This document shows positions 42,289 to 52,061 of a stretch of DNA of 64,000 nucleotides, one piece after another (positions within the stretch are counted from its first letter, which is position 1; every line of letters begins with the position of its first letter). Made by a program: the position numbers and the translations under genes. The notes beneath the pieces are model-generated. The model saw nothing but the letters and a program-made list of their open reading frames with translations, was not told the origin of the DNA and did no database searches. Source of the stretch: Halichondria panicea (lineage: Eukaryota; Porifera; Demospongiae; Suberitida; Halichondriidae); NCBI RefSeq assembly GCF_963675165.1, contig NC_087387.1, positions 6,744,683-6,808,682 of the forward strand. The letters are read 5' to 3'.

Positions 42289-43987
42289 TCAATGCTTGAG
42301 TGTGGAGTAATCCTCTTCACACAGCCACACCTTGCTGTCCGTTTTGCTTGACATTGGCACTTCGTAGTTACTAGCCTCACTGTACACACCGTCACAGCCC
42401 GCTCCCTCCACACCCTCACACCTTCCACTCTCCACCACATGGTAGTTCTGCTCCTCGTCTATAGGATTGAGCTGATTTGAGCGACGATTCGTGTTCTTAT
42501 CGCGCTCAAGTATTGAGTAGGTGTGGTCTTGTTCATTGCCATTGGCAACTTGTTCGTAGGTGGGTCCACTGGAGCTGTATGCACTGTGTACTTCCATGCT
42601 TGTATTGTATACTGGGTTGTTCAGTTGTCGTTGAATTGTTGAGAGCTCTTGCACTTGAGAAGTATTGTACCTGCATCGATACAGAGGTGTTCACTTATTA
42701 TTGGAACTGAACGTGGACAATGTATACAATACACCTGAATAAAAACATGCTACATGTATATAGTGCTTTCAAATAAAATTATTCAGCTGGTTCTCTTGTC
42801 AACAAATAATTATTCATGAAACAACAACACACTCAATGGAATACATATGCTCAATGAACTACTCACTCAGCTTGCTGTTTCTGTGACCTGCGTTTCTCCA
42901 ATACACAGCAAGTTACAGTCAATCCAATAGCAAGTCCCAGGAGTGCAACCACCAGAAGACCAATCACTCCTCCCAAGGCTGCAATAGGGCTACCAGCATT
43001 GTCACAGCTTTGTACTTCATCAGCTAGTGTGATTGTGGTTGGTTCAGGACACGTCTGAAGGGCTTGTTCTATTGTTATTTTAATAACTGAGCTGATAACA
43101 TCTTGGTATGTCTTGCACACAACACCAAGATCCATGGAATCATCAACAGACTGGTCTGCAATATCCACACAGTGGAGGACACTATTCATTATTACACAGC
43201 TTCTTGTTGGAGCTGTTCCATTGCCAAAAGTAGTGACTGCTTCTGAACCTATAACATAATTATTAGATGCACATGGCAACCATCACTGTCCCTACCTTCA
43301 GTTGGGAAACCCAGTGTAGAGCAAACAAATTCAACCAGTTGGGAATTGTTTGTTTGAACAGCTCCCCAGCGACCGCCCACACACACCTCCACTCGTCCCT
43401 CTCTCACGCTGGACCCATCCACCAGTCTTATGGTCCCGTTAGTGCAGTCGGCTACAACTCATAAACATTATTATACTCAGCTGTTTTTAACAAAATATTT
43501 ACCTAATAGACACATTATTTCAGGATGACTTTTCTCGGTACCACTGCAGCCACCTCTGCAAGTATCAAAATCTCTTTGGTTGATTCCACATTCTTCAAAC
43601 GTATTCTCTGTTCCACTACACTTACTAACATCAATGTAATTCAGACCGGTTGAGACAAAGCATGATCGTTCCACACTTGCCCCTGTGGGACCCAAAGAAC
43701 TAGCAAAGCATACATTGTACTGACAAATGTACCATTATTATTGTAGCCCAGCAGTCTGCAAGCAATGTTAGCTTGATAAGCACGCCATTGGTAGCCTTTC
43801 TCACACACAGTTTTCCATTCTTGATCAGAGCAAACATTGACTCTACCATCATCTCGTATCTGTACCTTTCCATTGATGCAGCCTGAGGGAGTAAACTTGC
43901 AATCTAATCATAGAAGTATACAAGAACTTTACCTTGAACAGCTTTAGAAGCAACAAAGAGGATTGCAATCAATATCAGAGTGTTCAT
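42289..43987 (-). CDS. S20: A-type two-SRCR transmembrane receptor, intact
   Basis: Minus strand. Exons are 43933-43987, 43733-43882, 43503-43682, 43295-43451, 42867-43248 and 42289-42670, with phases 1,1,1,1,2. The signal peptide is MNTLILIAILFVASKAVQ. SRCR1 includes CINGKVQIRDDGRVNVC, NIACRLLGYNNNG, CSGTENTFEECGI and CRGGCSG. SRCR2 includes CTNGTIRLVDGSSVREGRVE, FVCSTLGFPTEG and LHCVDIADQSVDD. A stalk of about 60 residues precedes the helix GGVIGLLVVALLGLAIGLTV, then KRRSQK. Tail A: YNTSM, YEQVANGNEQDHTYSIL, NYHVV, NYEVPM and EEDYSTLKH. This is the reference gene for tail A: a paired YxxV/YxxL motif plus a terminal acidic YxxL. Ligand unknown. Confidence 0.88.
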
Positions 43988-44092
43988 ATCTCACTAGCTA
44001 TAGTATTATTTAAAGCACTTTATTCTAACTGCCTGTTATTTCTGTAGCTTCCTTTAAATTGCGTAAGTTGCGTTTGCTTTTCAAGTTGACAA
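43988..44092 (-). promoter_or_regulatory. Conserved A-gene upstream block before S20
   Basis: Read on the minus strand: CAAACGCAACTTACGCAA, AGGAAGCTACAGAAATAACA, GGCAGTTAGAAT and AGTGAGAT before the ATG, matching 600-681 and 18096-18180. Confidence 0.5.
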
Positions 44093-44189
44093 ACATCAAT
44101 CTATAAATTATTGTATGAATCACTATATTATGGATTGTCACAACATAATGAAACTGAGTTCCTGAATGTTGTCAGGTTTCAGACAGCAG

Positions 44190-44660
44190 TTAATGTATAG
44201 TGTAGAGGGGATTATGACAGTAAACCTCCCGACTACAAGGGCGTAAAGGAAAAGAGAGCTTGTCCACACCAGGGCTGCTGTCCACACTCAAATCCTTGCG
44301 CAGGGACAGAATATGAGCAGCCAGCCCCTCCCTCAAAGCGAACGGTACAGAGCCACTCCCCCCTCTGTTCAATTAGTCAGCCTCTCCCTCCACTTACTGC
44401 GCAGCAACCAGCCAGCTAGCTCTAGATGGTGTCTAGACCAGCTCTCTCTTCAGCTATGCCAGGCTAGTCACAAGGCAAGCAAAGGTAAGCTTAAAATAGC
44501 CACTCCTATATTATTACTAAACTGGCTTCTTTTTATTTAAATACAGAAGCTGAACTAGTGCTAGTGAGCAAGGCTCAGCCTGAGCCCTAGCCCTCTCCCA
44601 GAGTGTCTCTAAAGCAGCTCCTTCTGCAAGCACACAGCAGAATTTTTGATGAACTAGTCT
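44190..44660. other. GC-rich island, function unknown
   Basis: It is distinctly richer in G and C than its surroundings. A donor-like AAAGGTAAGC at about 44,480 and an acceptor-like TTTAAATACAG at about 44,547 suggest a plus-strand spliced non-coding transcript or a 5' UTR exon. No protein family was recognised in any frame. It could also be part of an inserted element. Confidence 0.3.
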
Positions 44661-45076
44661 ACAGACTACACCCTCTGTCTCTATGTTTTCATTTATGTTA
44701 TGACATTTTGTTTCTCATGCAAGACATTTTCATTCATCGAAAACACCATTAACTGCATATGTTTGAGGTGCCAATTTATGAGCCATAAATATTATTTTCC
44801 CTTGTAGCCCGCAGTTCAATAGTATATGCTGTGGTATATTTTGAGAGATCATGTTGGTTCAAATTTAATATAATTATATTCGGCATGTGCCGGGAAACCC
44901 ATGCAGTGTGATAAGGTTGATTCGTGTGGTGCATGTGTGTATGTGTGTGTGTTTATTATAATGTAATGCATGTATAATAAGTGTCACTTTGATTTTGCGT
45001 AGTATTGTATACACAGCAACTACCAAAAATGAGATGCAATATTCTTTATAATGATCTCGGTTACTGTAAGCATACC

Positions 45077-45156
45077 TGCATATAGCCTCGATTCCAGGCC
45101 GCTGAGAAAGGCCACTATTCAAGGGGCTGGAGTCGAGGCTAACCTGTATATTGCAG
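45077..45156. repeat. Short inverted-repeat element (80 bp)
   Basis: The ends TAGCCTCGATTCCAGGCC and GGGGCTGGAGTCGAGGCTA are inverted relative to each other. It belongs with the fragment at 1581-1627. Target duplication not resolved. Confidence 0.6.
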
Positions 45157-45261
45157 GAACTGATTTTTCCATTGAATTTGAACAAACATGATCTCTCAAA
45201 ATAACAACACCATCGAATACATGCAGTTATATATCAATGGGAGAGAACAAGAGTGCTTTTG

Positions 45262-45402
45262 GAGAGAATCAATAAGTTATTATTGCCCAGCACGAGTGCA
45301 ACATGCCATTGCAGCCCTCGGGCATTATGTTGCTCCAGTGCAATAATATGGCATGTTGCATGAGGGCGCCTGCAATAACTAACTTGTTGCCCAATGACGT
45401 CA
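45262..45402. repeat. Imperfect palindrome (hairpin repeat)
   Basis: GTGCAACATGCCATTGCAG pairs with the inverse of TGCAATAATATGGCATGTTG, and the outer parts GTTATTATTGCC / GCAATAAC also pair. A CRE-like TGACGTCA lies just outside. MITE-like. Confidence 0.5.
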
Positions 45403-45756
45403 AACTTTTCTGGTTGGCCAAGTTCTTCCCTAATAAAAGACATGTGTTGTGAGTGGATATTATATTATAGTGTATTCATGAATTCCGTAGTAAATTCTTA
45501 GGTTTCTTTCCACAACTAATGGAAAGGTAGTAGCCTATAAAAGGGACCAAATGAGTTATTGGGTGGGTGTGGGGGAAAACACAGTGCAAATGCAGTGGAA
45601 TATATGGTTGCTATGGTAGTGATACAAAATGCTATATACAGAGCACTGGATTGATTTGATCTGCCCACTCACTGGGCAACAACACTTGATACATACACAC
45701 ACGAATTGCAAGGCTTCTATAATTATCAGGTAATCACAATGCAAGTGTACACAATT

Positions 45757-46030
45757 CTTAAATGCTTGAGTGTGGAGCACTCCTCTTCACATAATGACAT
45801 AGCCACACCTTGCTGTCCGTTTTGCTTGCCATCGGCACTTCGTATAGTTACTATAGAGACTCATTGTAGAAAAAGTCACAGCCCGCCCCCTCCACACCTT
45901 CCACTCTCCACCACATGGTATATAGTTCTGCTCCTCGTCTATAGCACGATTTGAGTGATGGTTTGTTTATGTCGCATTCCAGTATCGAGTAGGTGTGGTC
46001 TTGTTCGTTCCCATTGGCAACTTGTTATTG
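45757..46030 (-). pseudogene. Eroded orphan tail A exon
   Basis: Minus strand. Pieces QVANGNEQDHTYSILECD and the C-terminal MASKTDSKVWL are recognisable. Extra TA units (plus-strand CGTATAGTTACTATAGAGAC and GGTATATAGTTCTG against CGTAGTTACTAG and GGTAGTTCTG) and deletions break the frame repeatedly. No upstream receptor exons. Confidence 0.7.
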
Positions 46031-46463
46031 TGTTTTCACTTTTCAGGGACTGACAATAAACAAACAGATTGCATACAGAAATTTGGCTCTACAGTCACTG
46101 TGCTCAAGATATTATTGTAAAGCGCTTTCTATATCTAAGTCAAAAAGTTAAAATTACAACTAACTGATGGCTTTATAATTTCATAGGATGACTACTAACA
46201 GTCGAAATAATTATACCATTGTATAGGAATAGTTTGTAGAACAGTATGCAGGAGATCAGGTGATCTATACCAGGGTTAATATGACTGTGTACATATGCGC
46301 TGACGTACCTATAGGAACTGAATTCCAAGAAAACCATTTAGACTGTACATTTTATAATTATGTTGATTGAGAATCAGAACCAATCAGATTTAGACACGAT
46401 TACATCACTCCAACAAAAACTCACATAGTAGCCTACCAAAAGTATTCAATAAATATAATTATA
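46031..46463. other. Spacer downstream of S21
   Basis: No gene is seen. It repeats the 3' flank found at 33.6-33.9 and 41.6-42.05 kb. At 46,308-46,315 CCTATAGGAAC has an added TA against CCTAGGAAC, and at 46,349-46,360 TTATAATTATGTTG has extra bases against TTATATGTTG. Confidence 0.5.
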
Positions 46464-48211
46464 TTATAGAGTTTCTGAGTCCCTATATTGAATATACATA
46501 AACAGACACACATGAATTGCAAGGTCTCTATATAACACCGAAGTTTGGAACCACATTTTAGCAGCTTCACACAGCCACACCTTGCTGTCCGTTTTGCTTG
46601 ACATTGGCACTTCGTAGTTACTAGCTTCACTGTACACACTGTCACAGCCCGCCCCCTCCACACCCTCACACCTTCCACTCTCCACCACATAGTAGTTCTG
46701 TTCCTCGTCTATAGCAGTGAGCTGATTTGAGTGACGATTTGTATTCTGATCGCATTCCAGTATCGAATAGGTGTGGTCTTGTTGATTGCCATTGGCAACT
46801 TGTTGGTAGGTGGGTCCACTGGAGCTATATGCATTGTGTAGTTCCATGCTTGTATCATATACTGGGTTGTTCAGTTGTCGTTGAATTGTTGAGAGTGTGC
46901 TTGTTTCTGACGACATACATGCAGCTGCATGTACAACATATATTAACTGTGTACAGTAGACGTAGGACAAAAATGCTCTGAAATGACAAACACATAAGTA
47001 TGAACTTACATTTGTTTATGTTTCTGTGATATGCGATTCCACATTACTCCACAAACAATCAACAAGACCACCAGCAGAGCCACCAACAAAGCAACTATTA
47101 CCCCCAGTGCTGTAGTGCTTGACTCAGTACCACATGACGACTCTATACATGTATATATAGAGGTTACTGTATCTGTGGACATAGCATTACCCTGTACATG
47201 GCTAACAGAGGGACTAGCTGTTGTATTACAGTAATCACACGAGAATTCACAAGTCTGGTTTGTTTGAATTGTGGAATTATAAACTGAAGTTACGTTGTCA
47301 CAAGGAGTGCTTATTTGATTCAGAACTTCCTGCCTGACACAACGAATCCCTAGGTCTGTTGTACCATCATCACATGATTCATTGCAAGAGAGGTCGCCAG
47401 AATCGCCTATAGTGCAGTTGATGGTTGGTACTCTTCGTGGGTTGAATACAAGCACTTCAGCTCCTGCACAGAAGAGTAGATTGATTAAATTGACAATTAT
47501 TATGAACTCACCAATGCTAGCAAATCGAAACTCTTGGCACATTTGTCCAGCGTCTTGCTCAGTCGATGCGTTGCTACAAATTGCCATCCAACGGCGATCT
47601 GTACACATTTCAACTCTTCCCTCGTTGTCAGTAGCTCCACCCACCAGTCGAATATCCCTGTCAGCGCAATTAGCTGCGTACAACAAGGATAGTTATGATA
47701 ATGTTAAATGAATGCTTACCACTTGAACATTGAACTGTTGCATGTTTATCAACCATATTACAGCCATTACGAGCTTCATAGTAGCACTCATCAATATTAG
47801 CGTCAGATTCATCACAGTCGACAAACCTCAAAAACGTATAGGGTGAATTCTGACTAATACTAACATTGCTGGTCGTAGCACCTATATATATAAAGCAACA
47901 ATAGTGACTATGTCTACTCTTAGGAAAAGCTGTTGAGTTATCTATAGTAGCACCTTGATCGCTGTATCCAAGTTGAGAGCAGACAATGTTGGCCTCAACG
48001 TTACCCCATGTATCAGACACACAGATCCTTCTCCAATCCCCCTTATAACAGAACTCGACAATGTTGTTAACGTTGTTGTCGTTTACCAATTGAATATCTC
48101 CATGAAAGCAAGCTGTAACATATTAGATATGTAGTTACATGCAGTATCCAAATACTACTGTATACCTTGTGTTCCTAAAAACAGAAGAGATACTGTGATG
48201 AGTTGTATCAT
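46464..48211 (-). CDS. S21: two-SRCR transmembrane receptor, tail A with replaced C-terminus
   Basis: Minus strand, sister of S8. Exon 1 is 48166-48211 (MIQLITVSLLFLGTQ). SRCR1 includes CFHGDIQLV, EANIVCSQLGYSDQG and CDESDANIDECYY. SRCR2 includes CADRDIRLVGGATDNEGRVE, MCQEFRFA and CTIGDSGDLSCNESC. The stalk is about 57 residues longer than in S8, with four extra cysteines (CEFSCDYC). The helix is ALGVIVALLVALLVVLLIVC, then WNRISQK. The tail exon keeps YQQV, YSIL, YYVV and NYEVPM, but after VWLCE the EEDYSTLKH end is replaced by about 33 residues read from former 3' UTR (AAKMWFQTSVLYRD...). Open throughout, so a variant receptor lacking the terminal YSTL motif. Confidence 0.78.
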
Positions 48212-48920
48212 TATTTTGTAATCCTGTCAGGTTGAATTTCTAAGTTGCTTATAATCAGTATAGTTTATAGCTGAAACGATTTCAAAGTCACAATTCCGTG
48301 ATTTTTATACAACAATTCATGATGATCTATTTAGACATCTATTAGACGATAAATATTGTGCTGTGTACAGACAGACACACATGTGTTGCTATTATAAACT
48401 AATAAACTGAAAATGCTTCAATGCTATTGTCAACAAAATTAATATCGACAACACACTCAATGGAATACATATATTCTCAGTGGGGTCACTCAGCTTGCGA
48501 CGTGTGTTTCCACAACACTGGAATAAGTTAACCATGGTAACTCCTAAATAACTTCGTAGTTTCAGTATCTTTCATAATTAATGGTGAGCCAAGCGTACGT
48601 ATACAACACATTCATTTATTAGTTTACTCAACCACAAGCATGCAATCATAGTGTTTGGCACCACAATTACATGCATAACAGAACAGTTGAACCAGGTGAA
48701 AGGAATCACTACAATATTATAGGATGAAGAATGGCAGGCCACCTATGACAATAGAGAATGTCCCGGCCCTAACGTGTTATGTTGCTCCAACTCACCAGTT
48801 TGATTATCTCTTAGTTTACAAACCTTGCATGGACACCGGAACAAGGTCATGCAGAGTTCACTCTCGTCATCTTGTCACCATGGTTATGATCTAAATTCAG
48901 AGAGAACATGTGAGAACTGG
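48212..48920. other. Upstream region of S21, mirror of 15.0-15.67 kb
   Basis: No ORF. CACAATTCCGTGATTTTTAT just upstream of S21 mirrors the approach to S8 (GTCACGGAATTGTGATT), a candidate promoter element for this receptor pair. Confidence 0.45.
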
Positions 48921-48927
48921 CTACAGC

Positions 48928-50467
48928 CATAGATAGTAGAGGAAGGGGATTGTGAACGAGATCACGTGCGCTATAGATCATACATGAGAGCTGAGGTCTA
49001 TCCGCGTTAGACCGCGAATTGACTAATTTTGAGCGGGCTAAAGACTTTTCAGAGTTTTACTCGGTTCTAAAGGTAAGAAACGACTATCTAAGAGCTTTAA
49101 TGTCAGTAGTAATCTATACTAACAATATTTTGAGCGTTTTAAGTAATAAGATATACCTGTTGAGCTACAAGTTAGCTATGACTCACCATTTACCTGTTTT
49201 TAGCACTGTTTGGGGAGAATCTAGTTTCTGATACACTTTTAGAAGCTAGTAAGCATATTGGCTGTTTCCTTGACTTGAGCTTTAACAGGATAGCCCCTTT
49301 TTTTGATATGTAAGCTTTTTGTTGTTCTCCAGTGTTGTGAAATAAGTCGAATGGGGTGCCTTCTTTGTGTGGGGTGTCCTGATCTGACTGTTCACAATTG
49401 AAAGTTTTAGTGTGAATTTTCTGATTCTTTTAGCTTTACTCTATGAGAATAGCTATTACATAGTAGCTGTACTAACTCGAAAGAAGAATTTTTCCTCAAT
49501 GAAAAAGTGTGAAAATGTCATGTTGCTCTTTTCCCACACAGGTGTGATTGTAAACAATGGGCATGGGAAGTCAGAAATTGCGTTTTTTTCAGCAAAAGAA
49601 AAGCAAGAAGCAGCAGACATCCCCCGTCTGCTCTCATCAGCCTTTACCTGAGTCGACCAGCAACTCTTGAATCTCTCCACTTCTTGGTTGCCAAGTCAGT
49701 GTTGAACTAATTGCCGTCAAGAACGTGCTCACCATTGTCAAGCTGCCAAGAGTTGATGTCATCGTCACCTCGTGTGTTCAGTGCCAGCTCATTTGGAATT
49801 TGTCAGTACGTTCTGAATATACCCTTACACCCCCTCTCTCCTCATCACTCCAGTTCTTTCAACCTAAGTTACCAGCGTGCTGTGCTATTTTGATTGAGAT
49901 ACATCGATTCCCTGAACTTTTGTGATGAAAATCCTGGCCTTAAATGTTTAATTAGATTTGTGAAAGCATTACTCTTCTACACTTATTATATAGTTGATCA
50001 GGTAAGTTCTGTCAAAAAATTGTTCACGAACCGTTACCCAAACGCAGAAGACCGGACTCTGACAACACATTCTGACTCATATCGTTCATAATGTACGTGT
50101 ATCTTTACAATGTCATGGCTTGTCTGCAGTTCATAATAATGTTATATAGATGATGAGTTGTCATGGATATTTTATATTGTATGATTGTAGAGCATGGACA
50201 CATTTCCAGAGTAGAAAGAACCTACAAAAAAAAGAATTTCAAAACTAAAAGCTTGCATACACACATAGCTCAGAGTCCCTACTTCCTTGATATGTCTTCA
50301 CTAGCAGGAGGGCCCACAGAGGAGGCTGCAACCATACCCAGCAACACAGATCTATATACTTCCTGTCTACTTCCGGCCATTCTGCTAATGCTTCCGTCTA
50401 ACACGGACAGTCCATGAAATTGAGTTCACGTGATCTCGTTCACAATCCCCTTCCTCTACTATCTATG
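48928..50467. mobile_element. 1,540-bp inverted-repeat transposon with 7-bp target duplication
   Basis: The ends are perfect 41-base inverted repeats starting CATAGATAGTAGAGGAAGGG. CTACAGC is present on both sides (48921-48927 and 50468-50474), and the uninserted site survives once in the paralogous spacer at about 15,043-15,060. The inside has no recognised transposase. Short ORFs (49412-49651, and a run beginning MGMGSQKLRFFQQKKSK at about 49,555) are unassigned. An extra G beside the duplication makes 7 or 8 bases equally possible. Probably a non-autonomous DNA transposon, perhaps hAT- or P-like by target size (inference). Confidence 0.85.
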
Positions 50468-50796
50468 CTACAGCTGTATATGCATCTGTATGTACAGTGG
50501 TCTGCTTTAATTACAGACTAACTTTGTATCCCTAAAATTGGTTTTCAGTACAGCTCTTGAGTGACGTACATCAACCGTTAGTAATAGTTTAATATGGGCT
50601 TAATTAGAGATTTTTTTTCGAAATAACACCGTCAACAATCTACTATAAACTTATACTTTATTCATGCATGGGTATTTGAAGGTAACGAATTTACCGTCTT
50701 TCTTCTAATTACATCGCCACACAAAATTAATTAGTGACAAGAAATAGAAAAGAAAAAAATTATTATAGTTTTACCTCTATAGTGGAGTATGACTCT

Positions 50797-51794
50797 TTAT
50801 TGCTTTTTAATAAGTGCTGACATCAGCGTTTTACATTCAAATTGCACAGGAAGCGACTCATCACCGACTGTGCAGATATTTTTCCATATTGCACACCCGG
50901 AAGTATTATTGCAATTGCACACTAGGAAGTGATTCTTATTTGGAATAAAACGTTTTCAGCAGTGAGAGAACAGAAAAACATAGTTTACACACTTATAATT
51001 ATGCATTGCAATGTTTATCAGTCTCTTTTCTTGTTTTCTGATGCTCTGTATCACTTCTGTGCTCTTTTTGCAGTGAAGCTGAGGGTCAGGAGGTTGTCAG
51101 TGTTCATATTTAACGCATCAAACAGGCATCAGTGTTGGAAGTGGGTGCTTTGAGCGGAGTATTGCACATGTAGAAGTGTACTGCACCACCATATAAGCCT
51201 GTTCAGGCTTGTATAAAGTCGTTTTGGCTTCAAAAACGGTTGTCACACTTTTCTTCAGTTATAGCGGTGCATGTTTCCTCTTCTGATACACTGGAGCATG
51301 ATAGAAAGCAAGCACATGCTGTTTATCCTACTATCCATTTTCAAAACGGGTTGCTGGTTGTCAACGTTTTTCTTGTCTTTTTTCTTGTCTGTTCTCTACA
51401 AAATCTTTAAGTAGCCTTCTGTAAGCTCTCTTGGTGTTCTAGAGTCTTATTTCTTTGTCTTTCTAGCTGTTTTCTTTCTCTTAAACTCGTCTTCAACTGC
51501 AATGTTTATCAGTCTCTTTTCTCGTTTTCTGATGCTCTGTATCACTTCTGTGCTCTTTTTGCAGTGAAGCTGAGGGTCAGGAGGTTGTCAGTGTTCATAT
51601 TTAACGCATCAAACAGGCATCAGTGTTGGAAGTGGGTGCTTTGAGCGGAGTATTGCACATGTAGAAGTGTACTGCACCACCATATAATAATTCACTCGTC
51701 CAATGTGCCTAGTAACTGTCACTCGTGCCTTGCAGGCACTCGTGCAGTTACTGGCACAGACTCGTGATAATCTTCAGTATCCATAGGATAATAT
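50797..51794. repeat. Long dispersed repeat, copy 2, with internal duplication and palindrome remnant
   Basis: It matches 4311-5055 over about 700 bases. At 51,498 the copy jumps back and repeats the segment equivalent to 51,009-51,192 (CAATGTTTATCAGTCTCTTT ... TGTACTGCACCACCATATAA). It then continues into the right part of the palindrome of 5139-5261 (TAACTGTCACTCGTGCCTTG). It lies between S22 and the transposon-bearing spacer. Confidence 0.75.
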
Positions 51795-52061
51795 CATAGT
51801 ATATAATTATGCATGTCTGTTATGCACATTACCTCTGAGGAACTGAATTCCAAACCCATTTATAGACAGTTAAGAGAATCAGAACCAATTAGACAAAACT
51901 ACATCACTCCAACCACAACTCACATCATTAAAACATGTGATAAAGTATTCAAAATAGTATGATATAATAATTATTATAGTGACTCAGATTATATGTACTT
52001 GAAATTTCTAAGTTTTGATCAAAAGCAAGTGTATGATTTTATACACAAATGTTCAGTTCTC

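Noticed and set aside
42289-43987. Classical ITIM (S/I/V/LxYxxL/V) in tail A
   Set aside because: Position -2 of each YxxL/V is not S, I, V, L or T in the expected form (HTYSIL, PTYEQV, EDYSTL), so ITAM- or hemITAM-like fits better.
49412-49651. Transposase gene inside the 1,540-bp element
   Set aside because: The 79-codon frame has no recognisable catalytic motif and the element is too short for a usual transposase.
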